A stretch of DNA of 31,457 bases from Alphaproteobacteria bacterium (GCA_021774995.1 JAJFIM010000282.1:1-31457), one strand, 5' to 3'. Positions 22,716-31,018 are shown, numbered from the stretch's first letter. Program-made: numbers and translations. Notes: generated from the sequence alone by a model not told the origin.

Positions 22716-24854
22716 TTATAAATCCTCCCCATCGGTAATATTATTATGCGCGGTAATCCATTTTTGTGGATCATCGACGGGGATTACATCGCCTGTTTTG
22801 GGATGTTTAAAATGGGTTGGATAAATGCGCGTGCCATCACCCAGCGTCATATCCTCGACACAGAGGTAACCTTGGCGGCTGCGTTGCGGGGCTGGCAGGC
22901 CGTAAAGCTCAGCGTTTTTGAAAAACTTTACATGGCCTTTGGCGCTTAAAATATTGAGCCGATCACGCAAGGAACGAGAGCTACCAAGGCCGGTTTTGTT
23001 TTTAAAGTTGTCAGAGAATTGCCGCGCGGTATAAACGCGGCCCTGTAAACCTTCCGTATAAATGATCTGCAGGATGGCTTCTTTTTTGCGTAAAGCTTCC
23101 GCATCAATTTTGCTGGCGGGTTGGTGCAGGGCAAGACGTTCGTAAGTGCTTGTTTCCGCCCAGCCAGCACTCCCGCGAATAATCGTCTTTGGCTTGATCT
23201 CTGGCCCATTGCGCAACTCGAAAATCAAAGAGCGCTCCGGGCGGGTTTCATCGGGACGGTGCAAGATAATGCCGGAGGTGTAATAAGAGCGCAGAGACCC
23301 AGCGCCGCTTAAAGCTTGGAACGGGTCTTCCTCGACATGCTTTTTGGAAACTTTCTTTGTATGGTGGGCAAGAATAAGTCCGGCTTCGGGGTTGATCTGC
23401 TCCCGCAGAGCCTCCACCCGCTGCGAGAGGAAAAACATCATCGCGTCATTATCATTTTCTCCGCCGATGCCACCACCATCAAACACGTTGCGAATGGGAT
23501 CAACGGCGATAATATCGGGCGGGACGTCACCAAAATATCCTTGAACAGATCGTACAATCCTGCTGATACCATCCTCATTCAGGATCAGGCGGATCTGCGG
23601 GGTCATCACAAAGTTTTTTTGCAGACGATCCAGCGCATGATCCGGCAAGCACAGTCTTTGAATGCGCTCACGCAAATAGTGATATTGCACCTCAGCTTGC
23701 AGGTAGAACACGCGCAGTGGCCGTTTGGCTGATAATCCTAGAAACTCTTCTCCGGCAGCCATATTGGCCAAAAGTGCAATAAGGAAGTCACTCTTGCCAA
23801 CCTTGGGCGCACCACCAAAAACCAGCATGCCGCCTGGGGTGAGAAGACGCGGGGCAATCAAATCCTCCGGCATAGGGCTGGTATCGGCGCGCAGATCAGC
23901 CACGCTATAAAGCGGGATCATGTTTGGGCGGCGGGGCTTGCTTTTTGCCACGATCCGATCCCAGTTTTTTAAGATGTCATGTACATGAAGCCCCTCAGCC
24001 ACCGCATCGGCGGCGTCCCATTTGGGCGGTTTATCGGGCGGGACTTTCAGAATTTCGACATGAGCAGCCCCGGCGCGCGCGGCAGCACTCGCAGCCTTAC
24101 GGGCATAATTCAATCCCGGCTCGTCATGATCCGGCCAGATGGTCATGGTCTTGCCCGCCAGCGGTGCCCAGTCGGTTTTATCAATGGGAGCCTTCGCGCC
24201 GTTCATGGCGGTGGTGGCGCAAATGCCCAGCGCAATCAAAGCCTCAGCGCATTTCTCGCCCTCGACCAGCACAATTGTATTCGCGCCAGCCATGCCCATC
24301 TGATTATAAAGCGGCCTGATTTCCGGGGCTTTCATCACGCCTTTAAGCGCATCCCATGGGCGGAATTGTTTGCGACCGCCTTTAGGATCAAAGCGATACA
24401 CACTGGCAATTAGCTTCCCTTGTGCATCGGTGTAATCCCACTTCGCCGTTGGCTCACCGAGGTTTTGCGTATGTTTGTGTGGTCTGTGTTCACATGATCG
24501 GGGTTGTGTTACAGGAACTCCAGCGCCCAGCCAGCTTTGAATATCGGTGATGAGCTGCTTAAATTGACTCTTGCGGTCAAATCCCTTGACCTCCGCCCAT
24601 AAATCCAGAATATCCCCGCCGTCACCCGTGGCAAAATCATGCCACAAACCGGCCTTTGAGCCATAAAGCTCCACCACCAGGCTCTCGCCTTTGCCCCCGC
24701 GAACATCGCCTACAATAAATTTACCAGCGCGGATAAGACCGTTTGGCAAAAGAGCATGCAGCGTTGCTGGCAAATTTTGCACAAGCTGAGATTTTAGCGC
24801 CTGTGCATCCGGCGGTTTTAAAGCAATAACATTGGGTGTGGCGTCATTTGTCAT
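22716..24854 (-). CDS. Toprim primase with RepA/DnaB-like helicase
   Basis: This protein of about 712 residues should initiate phage DNA replication. Residues about 25-130 form a primase-like N-terminal part. The Toprim centre has VLVEGEKCAEAL (about 196-207) and WPDHDEPG (about 240-247). An AAA/RecA-type ATPase follows with Walker A FGGAPKVGKSDF near 346-357, a DIIAVDP strand as Walker B, and HHTKK. The C-terminal 150 residues carry a winged-helix-like RQFSDNFKNKTGLGSSRSLRDR. I use ATG 24854 rather than the TTG one codon upstream; GAGG lies 8 bases before it. The repeat array begins right after its stop. Confidence 0.88.
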   Translation of the reverse strand: MTNDATPNVIALKPPDAQALKSQLVQNLPATLHALLPNGLIRAGKFIVGDVRGGKGESLVVELYGSKAGLWHDFATGDGGDILDLWAEVKGFDRKSQFKQLITDIQSWLGAGVPVTQPRSCEHRPHKHTQNLGEPTAKWDYTDAQGKLIASVYRFDPKGGRKQFRPWDALKGVMKAPEIRPLYNQMGMAGANTIVLVEGEKCAEALIALGICATTAMNGAKAPIDKTDWAPLAGKTMTIWPDHDEPGLNYARKAASAAARAGAAHVEILKVPPDKPPKWDAADAVAEGLHVHDILKNWDRIVAKSKPRRPNMIPLYSVADLRADTSPMPEDLIAPRLLTPGGMLVFGGAPKVGKSDFLIALLANMAAGEEFLGLSAKRPLRVFYLQAEVQYHYLRERIQRLCLPDHALDRLQKNFVMTPQIRLILNEDGISRIVRSVQGYFGDVPPDIIAVDPIRNVFDGGGIGGENDNDAMMFFLSQRVEALREQINPEAGLILAHHTKKVSKKHVEEDPFQALSGAGSLRSYYTSGIILHRPDETRPERSLIFELRNGPEIKPKTIIRGSAGWAETSTYERLALHQPASKIDAEALRKKEAILQIIYTEGLQGRVYTARQFSDNFKNKTGLGSSRSLRDRLNILSAKGHVKFFKNAELYGLPAPQRSRQGYLCVEDMTLGDGTRIYPTHFKHPKTGDVIPVDDPQKWITAHNNITDGEDL

Positions 24855-24864
24855 CAAACGCGCC

Positions 24865-25089
24865 TCATGTTTTATCGCTGTTTTTGTCGCGCTCTATCGT
24901 CTTGAGCTTGATAATCCCGTCAACCCATTGCAGGGCGCGCCCGACCTCACGTACTTCCTTGATCAGCATCGCGCGCAGCTCCGTGAGCTGGCTATTATTA
25001 AGCTTTTTCATCTGCCCAACGGGCCTGTGCTGCACCCATTTAAACGCCGCGCCACCAGCGGCGATGTGATCTTCTATTGATTTCTCCAT
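24865..25089 (-). CDS. Small early phage protein
   Basis: This 74-residue protein has a helical middle (LNNSQLTELRAMLIKEVREVGRALQWVDGII). AAGGA lies 8 bases before the ATG. I do not recognise its family. It ends 10 bases before the primase-helicase start, so the two are one operon. A copy of the 31-bp repeated element stands 34 bases upstream of its start. Confidence 0.6.
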   Translation of the reverse strand: MEKSIEDHIAAGGAAFKWVQHRPVGQMKKLNNSQLTELRAMLIKEVREVGRALQWVDGIIKLKTIERDKNSDKT

Positions 25090-25123
25090 TTTTCAGTCCT
25101 TTATAAAAATTGCTCCTATAAAG

Positions 25124-25154
25124 GCTGGTATGTACTCAGACTTAAAAACGACGA
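25124..25154 (-). promoter_or_regulatory. 31-bp repeated early element, copy 1
   Basis: GCTGGTATGTA followed, after six partly variable bases, by CTTAAAAACGACGA (plus-strand letters) matches copy 2 at 26009-26039 in 28 of 31 positions. It ends 34 bases before the ATG of the 25089 gene. Equal distance to two starts suggests a promoter or operator of the early genes. Confidence 0.65.
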
Positions 25155-25171
25155 GATAAAATCAATTATTT

Positions 25172-25750
25172 TTAATTTTCTTCTTTTAAACGCAGTTCCT
25201 CCAAATATTGACGCAAGCGTTTAGCCTTGCTGGATAGGGTTGTGCGGGGGATTCCTGTGGCGTTTGCGGCTTCTGTGATGCTTTGATCTTTTAGCAATTC
25301 ATAGGTCATCCGGATCTCTTCAGGCATAGCCTCTAGCAATTTCTGAATATCCATATTCTGCTCAACTGCCATATGAGAATCCGAGGCAAACGGATCACCC
25401 CAGATAGAATGCTCACCGGAAATGATATCCATCATTTCCATGGCGCTGTCATCGCTGCCAATGATCGTTGAAAGGGACAGCTCTTTTTGCCCCGTCCAGC
25501 GCATTTGACTTTCCGCCTCACGAATAATCATGCCAGCACAATTATTGACAATGGCCTTAACGAAGCTTTTTGGGTTTCCCTTGCTCTCATCAAAATCCGG
25601 CCAGGCATGGAGATAAGCCAGCATCAATTCTTGCTGCAAATCTTCAAAATCATCGCGTGTAAAAAATGGGGATCTGGTTAAAGTTTTTGCCTTATAGGCA
25701 ATAAAAAAGGCCGCGTAGGAATCTACGCCGCCGTAACGGTTGCTCGACAT
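25172..25750 (-). CDS. Sigma-70-like RNA polymerase sigma factor
   Basis: This 192-residue protein has both core parts of a small sigma factor. The region 2-like block is DDFEDLQQELMLAYLHAWPDF with ESQMR after it (residues about 33-85). Region 4 is a helix-turn-helix near 145-190 (EEIRMTYELLKDQSITEAANATGIPRTTLSSKAKRL). It would redirect host RNA polymerase to phage promoters, possibly the duplicated 31-bp elements on either side. Acidic spacer residues fill the middle. GAGGAAAAC precedes the ATG. An alternative is a non-sigma regulator using the same fold. Confidence 0.75.
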   Translation of the reverse strand: MSSNRYGGVDSYAAFFIAYKAKTLTRSPFFTRDDFEDLQQELMLAYLHAWPDFDESKGNPKSFVKAIVNNCAGMIIREAESQMRWTGQKELSLSTIIGSDDSAMEMMDIISGEHSIWGDPFASDSHMAVEQNMDIQKLLEAMPEEIRMTYELLKDQSITEAANATGIPRTTLSSKAKRLRQYLEELRLKEEN

Positions 25751-25877
25751 CTTGTTTTCCTCTGATTTGGTTTGTGGGGGTCTGCCCCAACCAGAGAAAA
25801 AACGAATTGTCTAGTTATTAGAATGGCCTAAGATAATTACCTACGGTTGCATTCAAAAATGCAGTATAAAGTACGAT

Positions 25878-25976
25878 CTAAAGATTTTTGAGAATGACGC
25901 GCGCCAATATTTCTGCAATTTCTTGCATGCGCTCCTCGGCGGTCATTTCATCGGGATGTTTGGTATTTACCGGCAT
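25878..25976 (-). CDS. 32-residue early protein
   Basis: An ATG at 25976 with an excellent AAAGGAGGA ribosome site opens a 32-residue frame containing MTAEERMQEIAEILARVIL and ending KNL. Short proteins with TAEER..EIAEILA are common in phage and integrative-element early regions. The gene is too short for most gene finders, but its ribosome site, family look and upstream 31-bp element support it. Function is unknown. Confidence 0.65.
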   Translation of the reverse strand: MPVNTKHPDEMTAEERMQEIAEILARVILKNL

Positions 25977-26008
25977 CAGGAAATCCTCCTTTTATTGTTC
26001 CTCTTTAT

Positions 26009-26039
26009 GCTGGTATGTAATCGGCCTTAAAAACGACGA
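26009..26039 (-). promoter_or_regulatory. 31-bp repeated early element, copy 2
   Basis: This is the second copy of the element described at 25124-25154, ending 32 bases before the ATG of the 32-residue gene. Some similarity continues into the leader (AGGAACAAT against AGGAGCAAT on the minus strand). Confidence 0.65.
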
Positions 26040-26172
26040 TGCACATACAAAAAAGCGCCCTCTATGGGGCACCCACGCAGAAATCGTACAAGCCTTGAAT
26101 GTTACGATCAGAACCGTCGGAAATTATTTAAAAGAAGGGTGATTTGTACAAGTGCCATGTTTTTTCTCGAAT

Positions 26173-27564
26173 TTAGAAATTGATCTTTTTTAGAAACACA
26201 AAGGACAAATATACTAAGCAGGACGCTACCATCCCCGGCAACACATTATACAAATCACCACTTAAACCAGCGATTTCCCAAGCAACACTTGCAGATGCCC
26301 CAACGATCATCATTGAAACAGCCTGTATCTGCGTTGTTTTAAAACCGAAAGAATAGAGGAAGATCAAAGGGGCAAACCCTGCTGCCATGATGGACCAGCC
26401 GAATGTTGTTAACTTGAAGACGTTGCTGCTACCATACAGAGCAATTCCCAAGGCAAGTAACGCGACTAAAAACGTTCCGCCCTTAACGAACACTCTGTTA
26501 TCTTTATACTTGCTAAAAAGGTCATTAGTTAGTGCCGCAGAGCTGCTTAATACCTGACTGTCAGCCGATGACATCGCAGCGGCAAATAAACCCGCAAGAA
26601 ACAGCCCTGCCAAGGCTCCAGGCATATAATTTACTGATAACATGGGCAAGGCTAGCTCTGGATCACTCAAAGATAGCTCCGGCAAAAGAACACGGGCACA
26701 TAGGCCAGCGATAGAGCAAAGTGCTAATAGAGAGCTAACCATTGCTCCGTAATATAAGACAACCGTTTTTGCGTTTTCAGCCTTTTCAAGAACCATAAAT
26801 CTGACCATGACATGTGGTTGCCCTATAACGCCAATACCACCAAAAACCCAACCAGCTAAAAAACCTAGAAATCCATATTTGTAAGAACTAGAAAAAAGTT
26901 GAGACAGACCGGGGTCTATATCATTTAACCGGATAAAAAGTTGGTTTAATCCGCCGATATAATTAAGGCCATAAAGAACAATTAGGGTTAACGAAACAAG
27001 CATAGCCAAAGCTTGAATAGCGTCCGTCCAGATCGTGGCACGAATACCGCCCGCCAAGCAGTACGTAACAACCATTACAAATCCGATGATTGCACTAAAA
27101 TTTACATCTAGCCCCGTCATTGCATGTAGGGCTTTTCCGCCAGCACTCAACTGGGCTGCGGCATAAACAGACAAGAAAACAATGGTAATGGTGGCGGATA
27201 AAATCCTGACGGCCTTATATTCTTCCCCCGTCCATCGACTTAATAGCCCGCTATAGGTATGCGCCTGAATAGCTTCGTTTGTATGGCGTAACGCCCCGCC
27301 CGTATTCCACATCATAATGGTCGTGCCTATATACCATCCGGCAACAATCCATACAGCAGACAGCCCCATCGTATAAACCATGCCTATAAAGCCAACGAAC
27401 ATAAAACCGCTGCTTTCTGTGGCAAACAAAGACAGGCCAGCCATCCATGGCTTGATATTTTTCCCGGCTAACAAATAATCCTCTGTTGTGGGTTGGCTGT
27501 AGCGATAAGAGGCCACACCAACCAAAACAAACAACAACAGAAAAAAGGCAAAACTATAAATCAT
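26173..27564 (-). CDS. Sodium:solute symporter, PutP-like
   Basis: This 463-residue integral membrane protein has about 12-13 hydrophobic segments and matches the SSS family, closest to PutP (sodium/proline). Recognisable parts are YLLAGKNIKPWMAGLSLFATESSGFMFVG near residues 30-60, CLAGGIRATIWTDAIQALAML near 169-189, IGQPHVMVRFM, and AAMSSADSQVLSSSAALTND near 330-350. It would import a small solute with Na+. Proline is only a suggestion; related proteins carry other organic solutes. It is unusual inside a prophage. It lies 9 bases downstream of the small unknown gene and is probably controlled with it from the divergent promoter region at 27.95-28.03 kb. Confidence 0.88.
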   Translation of the reverse strand: MIYSFAFFLLLFVLVGVASYRYSQPTTEDYLLAGKNIKPWMAGLSLFATESSGFMFVGFIGMVYTMGLSAVWIVAGWYIGTTIMMWNTGGALRHTNEAIQAHTYSGLLSRWTGEEYKAVRILSATITIVFLSVYAAAQLSAGGKALHAMTGLDVNFSAIIGFVMVVTYCLAGGIRATIWTDAIQALAMLVSLTLIVLYGLNYIGGLNQLFIRLNDIDPGLSQLFSSSYKYGFLGFLAGWVFGGIGVIGQPHVMVRFMVLEKAENAKTVVLYYGAMVSSLLALCSIAGLCARVLLPELSLSDPELALPMLSVNYMPGALAGLFLAGLFAAAMSSADSQVLSSSAALTNDLFSKYKDNRVFVKGGTFLVALLALGIALYGSSNVFKLTTFGWSIMAAGFAPLIFLYSFGFKTTQIQAVSMMIVGASASVAWEIAGLSGDLYNVLPGMVASCLVYLSFVFLKKINF

Positions 27565-27573
27565 CTTTTGATC

Positions 27574-27900
27574 TTAAGACTCATAAACTACGTGTTCACC
27601 ATGTGATGGCGATAAATCTGAAACATAACAATCATCTGTATGCCCGTCTTTGTTGAGCCAAGTATGGTTAACAAATGGCAAAACAATCGTAAGCGCGTAT
27701 TGCGGCATCGGAAGAACACTATTATCGAGCTTTAATCCTTCCATGTTCTTTGTGAGATATGCTGAAAAAAAACGATGATAATGAGTATCCGTATAAGAAC
27801 CTTGTGGAACCTTCTTTTTTGCAAAAGATATTTTATCTAAAAATCGATAGCTCTTTTTCGACAGTTTAATCGTGATTATTTTCTTATTTAACTTGAGCAT
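27574..27900 (-). CDS. Unknown protein co-transcribed with the symporter
   Basis: I choose ATG 27900 (MLKLNKKIITIKL) with GAGG 9 bases upstream, giving 108 residues; the frame is open to an earlier ATG at 27945. The basic N-terminal third (KLSKKSYRFLDKISFAKKK) is followed by a histidine- and tyrosine-containing part (YTDTHYHRFFSAYL, then VNHTWLNKDGHTDDCYVSD). I see no signal peptide, membrane segment or known family. Being first in the symporter operon, it may act in the same pathway. Confidence 0.55.
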   Translation of the reverse strand: MLKLNKKIITIKLSKKSYRFLDKISFAKKKVPQGSYTDTHYHRFFSAYLTKNMEGLKLDNSVLPMPQYALTIVLPFVNHTWLNKDGHTDDCYVSDLSPSHGEHVVYES

Positions 27901-27946
27901 TTCTTCTTCCTCTCGTTTGCAACGCAATAGAACCATAACTGTCATT

Positions 27947-27952
27947 ATTATA
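27947..27952 (-). promoter_or_regulatory. -10 box for the symporter operon
   Basis: TATAAT on the minus strand, with TTGTTA 18 bases further upstream as a fair -35. It would give a leader of about 40 bases to the 27900 ATG. It faces away from the regulator promoter, and the two start regions are about 90 bases apart. Confidence 0.45.
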
Positions 27953-27996
27953 TCTTTTTAGTATAAAAAATAACAAAAAGTCAATTTTTACAGGCA

Positions 27997-28031
27997 TTGA
28001 AATAAAGAAAAAAGTGTCATATAATTGACAC
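27997..28031 (+). promoter_or_regulatory. Regulator promoter with overlapping operator, leaderless
   Basis: TTGAAA (27997-28002), a 17-base spacer and TATAAT (28020-28025) form a near-consensus promoter. The -10 is the exact centre of an inverted repeat GTGTCA-TATAAT-TGACAC (28014-28031). The predicted start point, 7 bases past the -10, is the A of the regulator ATG at 28032, so the mRNA would have no leader. A dimer bound at the repeat would shut the promoter. Confidence 0.7.
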
Positions 28032-28763
28032 ATGAAAGAAATATCCGATCAAAAGCTAGAAGCATTAGGGTTGCCTGTCATGCAAGCTAAGGTTTATTTA
28101 GCGGCCTTAGAGCTAGGACAAGCCACAATTCAAGCCTTATCCCTTAAATCTGGGGTTAATCGTTCAACCATCTACACATTCATTGATGAGCTAAAGGCAC
28201 GCGGGTACTTATTCGAAACAAAACAGGGTAAACGCAAAGTTTATAACGCCGCCAATCCCGAACATGTAGTAGAAACCGAGCGTAATCGTATGCAAAATCT
28301 GGAGACGCTTTTGCCTGAACTCCAAGCCATAAATAATGCCTCCATAAAAAAGCCGCGCGTTAGATATTATGAAGGCATGCAGGGTATCAAAGAAGTTTAC
28401 TTAGACATGATCCACGATAAGGAGGACATTGTGTCCTATGAGGATTTACAGCATTTGAAAGAAGGCCTATCCAAATCTGTATATGACAGAATCCCTGCCG
28501 AGCGCGCAGCGAACAAGGTTCACTTGTCATCAATATCAAGAGACACACCAGCAGCGCGAGAGTTTTGCAAAGATGACGACAAGCTTCTAAGGCGTACAAA
28601 GTTTATAAAAGACGATGATTTTAAGACCGAAATCAAAATCTATGGCCACAAGATAGCTTTGATCAATTTACGTGGCGACACGCCATTTTGTGTTTTGATA
28701 GAAAATAAACATCTGGCAGATACTATGCGCATGCTCTGGAAACAGCTTTGGAATAGATTATAA
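28032..28763 (+). CDS. TrmB-family transcriptional regulator
   Basis: This 243-residue protein begins with a winged helix of the TrmB type: LGLPVMQAKVYLAALELGQATIQALSLKSGVNRSTIYTFIDELKARGYL (seen across residues about 12-60). A coiled segment and a C-terminal half with RYYEGMQGIKEVYLDMI and a possible effector domain follow. TrmB proteins usually sense sugars or related metabolites and control transporters. Here it diverges from the small gene and symporter, so their control is the natural guess. There is no ribosome-binding site because the promoter places the start point at the ATG. Confidence 0.8.
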   Translation: MKEISDQKLEALGLPVMQAKVYLAALELGQATIQALSLKSGVNRSTIYTFIDELKARGYLFETKQGKRKVYNAANPEHVVETERNRMQNLETLLPELQAINNASIKKPRVRYYEGMQGIKEVYLDMIHDKEDIVSYEDLQHLKEGLSKSVYDRIPAERAANKVHLSSISRDTPAAREFCKDDDKLLRRTKFIKDDDFKTEIKIYGHKIALINLRGDTPFCVLIENKHLADTMRMLWKQLWNRL

Positions 28764-28772
28764 GAGCGTTTG

Positions 28773-28813
28773 GCCCCATAGACAGCTACGCTCACTTTAC
28801 CCCTCTATGGGGC
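28773..28813. terminator. Inverted repeat between convergent genes
   Basis: GCCCCATAGA (28773-28782) and TCTATGGGGC (28804-28813) form a perfect 10-bp stem with a 21-base loop, between the ends of the TrmB gene and the convergent cassette gene. No strong T-run follows on either strand, so the terminator role is tentative. Confidence 0.4.
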
Positions 28814-28840
28814 GCTTTGCTGAAAAAATTATGGATATTT

Positions 28841-29254
28841 TTAAAAACCAAACATATCGCGCTGTTCACGCCATGAAACGGGAAAACCGCGAATAACATC
28901 TTGCAGTGTTAGAGCGCGCGGTTGTGTGCCGTCCATGATTGTTTGAATAATATCTGGGGCTAAAAGCGTCAGCCGCATAATTCGGTACATATGGGTTGGC
29001 TCGATATCCTCTTTTTCTGCCAGTTCTTTTGGCGTTTTGTACTTACCGGAATCCAGTTTTTCTTGCCAATCAAATGCTTTTATCAAAGATGATACAAATA
29101 CATGGTCTTGCTTTGGCCCCTCGACATTGGTGATGGCTTTGATATTTTTTCCTGTTGGCGAAACAATTGTTTTGCGGCTCTGTCGCCGTTTAAAGCTCAC
29201 CGGAACGACGATGCTCAGTATTTTACTTTCATCATTGTAAGCAAGCATGTTCAT
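28841..29254 (-). CDS. Recombinase-cassette HTH-like protein
   Basis: This 137-residue protein follows the serine recombinase, overlapping it by 23 bases, and matches the third member of a trio common in alphaproteobacterial elements. The conserved core is IKAFDWQEKLDSGKYKTPKELAEKEDIEPTHMYRIMRLTLLAPDIIQTI (about residues 62-110), which looks like a ParB/KorB-type helix-turn-helix. It probably binds DNA and assists or regulates the recombinase. The function is not established. Confidence 0.7.
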   Translation of the reverse strand: MNMLAYNDESKILSIVVPVSFKRRQSRKTIVSPTGKNIKAITNVEGPKQDHVFVSSLIKAFDWQEKLDSGKYKTPKELAEKEDIEPTHMYRIMRLTLLAPDIIQTIMDGTQPRALTLQDVIRGFPVSWREQRDMFGF

Positions 29255-30596
29255 TTTCGCCCCCGTTAAGTTTATTTATGATTGTCGAAAAACCTTCCAG
29301 CCTCAGATCAATCTTCACCGCCTCTAAATTGACGAAGACATCTTTAACCAAAAGCTGTGTGATGCGTTGCTGCTCGGTTGTTTTTAGCTCTTTCCAAAAA
29401 TGATCAAAGTTTTTGATTTCCTTGCGCAGCTCCTCCAGACCAAAATCAATGGGCGTGTCATTTGCCGCCTTTATCTCGCTATATGTTTTGGTAAGCATCT
29501 CTGGCGATTCAATCATCTGTTTGATGTGTCCAACCACCAGCGCGTCAATTTCTGCGGCAGGAATGGGGCCGACCTTGCAGGCTTGGTAATGCTGATGAAT
29601 GACTTTTGTTGGGGTGTAATATCGATAGGTGCGTTTGTTCTTAACCGTAAAGCTTGGGGTCATGGCGCAATCACAGCATTCGCACCGGATCAGCCCGCGC
29701 AGTAATGCTGGATTGCGGTTGCGCGTGTAATTGCCTCTGGTGATAGGGTTTTGCGCAAAAATCTTCTGCACCTTGTCCCAAATTTCCTGAGATATAATGG
29801 CCTCATGCTGACCTTCATACACTTTGTCTTTGTGAACAATCTTGCCGATATAAATTTTATTTTGGAGTAAACGGTAGCAATATTGTTTGTTTATAGTCGT
29901 TCCGCCACGAAGGTTTCCGCGACTGCTGACAAATTGTTTTGTACGGTAGCCATCGCGTTTCAGCTCAATAAGTAATCTGGTAATGGAGCGCAAAGCAATG
30001 AAGCGCTTAAACATATGGATAACATCTTCGGCTTCTTTCTTATCAATATAAAGTTTACGATCTTCCACCTGATAGCCCAGCGGCAAAGCGCCGCCCATCC
30101 ACATACCTTTTTGTTTGGAAGCTGCAAATTTATCGCGGATGCGCTCACCGATTACCTCACGCTCAAACTGGGCAAAGCTAAATAGAATATTGAGCGTCAA
30201 ACGTCCCATGGAATCCTGCGTATTAAAATGCTGGGTCACCGATACAAAGCTGGCATTATGCTCATCAAAGATTTTAACCATCTGCGCAAAATCAGCCAGC
30301 GAGCGTGACAAGCGGTCAATTTTATAAACCACCACAATATCAACGCGACCAGCCTCAATATCAGCCATGAGTTTTTGCAGGCCGGGACGTTCCATGTTTC
30401 CTCCTGAATACCCGCCATCATCATATTGTTCCGGTATAACCCGCCAGCCTTCATGACGCATGGCTTCGGTATATTTTTCACCGGCCTCACGTTGGGCATC
30501 CAGCGTGTTGTATTCCATATCCAGACCTTCTTCGGTGGATTTGCGGGTATAGACCGCGCAGCGTAAAATCTTTTTCTCTGTTGTCTTTTCCGGCAT
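29232..30596 (-). CDS. Large serine recombinase (integrase)
   Basis: This 454-residue protein is a large serine recombinase. The resolvase domain has the nucleophile Ser20 in YTRKSTEEG, the conserved DDGGYSGGNMERPGLQKLM near 59-77, and KIDRLSRSLADF near 92-103. A Recombinase domain (TRLLIELKRDGYRTKQF, YRLLQNKIYIGKI) and a zinc-ribbon with RCECCDCAM follow, then a helical C-terminal end. It would integrate and excise the prophage. The start overlaps the DUF2924-like gene stop by one base (TAATG), and AAGGAGG lies 7 bases upstream. Confidence 0.93.
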   Translation of the reverse strand: MPEKTTEKKILRCAVYTRKSTEEGLDMEYNTLDAQREAGEKYTEAMRHEGWRVIPEQYDDGGYSGGNMERPGLQKLMADIEAGRVDIVVVYKIDRLSRSLADFAQMVKIFDEHNASFVSVTQHFNTQDSMGRLTLNILFSFAQFEREVIGERIRDKFAASKQKGMWMGGALPLGYQVEDRKLYIDKKEAEDVIHMFKRFIALRSITRLLIELKRDGYRTKQFVSSRGNLRGGTTINKQYCYRLLQNKIYIGKIVHKDKVYEGQHEAIISQEIWDKVQKIFAQNPITRGNYTRNRNPALLRGLIRCECCDCAMTPSFTVKNKRTYRYYTPTKVIHQHYQACKVGPIPAAEIDALVVGHIKQMIESPEMLTKTYSEIKAANDTPIDFGLEELRKEIKNFDHFWKELKTTEQQRITQLLVKDVFVNLEAVKIDLRLEGFSTIINKLNGGENEHACLQ

Positions 30597-31018
30597 TACT
30601 TGCGCCTCCTTGATTTATGATAAGGGCGGGGATTGGCTGTTTTGCCCAGCCCAAAGAAGGCATTGCCATTCCAGCGTGTCCCCGTAATGGCAAAAGCGGC
30701 ACCGGAAAGGCTTTTATATTTTACGCCTTGATATTCATAATCATCCTCCAAAACTGTGACATGATGCTCCACGCCTTTGACCTCACGAACCAGTTTTGTA
30801 CCAATAGCGAGGCGTATATTGTCATATTTTCGCTCATTCAATCTTTTGCTTTCAGCCAGCGCCTCCAGCCGATCAATGGTCTTTTTGGTCAATCCGCCAT
30901 AGGTCAGTTCTTGCACGCGGTAGATCAACTCACTAACCAGATATTTCTTGTTCGATCTGTTCTTGGGAGGGACCTCAAAATAGCGCGGCCATTCCTGGAG
31001 AAGGGCTTTGACGCTCAT
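30596..31018 (-). CDS. DUF2924-like protein
   Basis: This protein fits DUF2924, the usual partner upstream of serine recombinases in alphaproteobacterial elements. The conserved part is LLQEWPRYFEVPPKNRSNKKYLVSELIYRVQELTYGGL (spanning residues about 5-43), and the C-terminal end has YKSLSGAAFAITGTRWNG, a short domain that may bind DNA. I use ATG 31018 (140 residues). An in-frame TTG at 31063 would add 15 residues but lies at the prophage edge and has no ribosome site; the ATG has only a poorly spaced GAGG. A start inside the attachment region is therefore not excluded. Confidence 0.75.
   Translation of the reverse strand: MSVKALLQEWPRYFEVPPKNRSNKKYLVSELIYRVQELTYGGLTKKTIDRLEALAESKRLNERKYDNIRLAIGTKLVREVKGVEHHVTVLEDDYEYQGVKYKSLSGAAFAITGTRWNGNAFFGLGKTANPRPYHKSRRRK

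Noticed and set aside
25888..26142. Plus-strand frame ending HAEIVQALNVTIRTVGNYLKEG, resembling a helix-turn-helix
   Set aside because: It has no ribosome site, is antisense to the 32-residue gene and the duplicated element, and only its last about 30 codons look protein-like. It could be a regulator fragment, but evidence is too thin.
28773..28813. att-site direct repeat candidate
   Set aside because: The GCCCCATAGA pair is inverted rather than direct and sits between convergent gene ends, where a hairpin terminator is the simpler reading.
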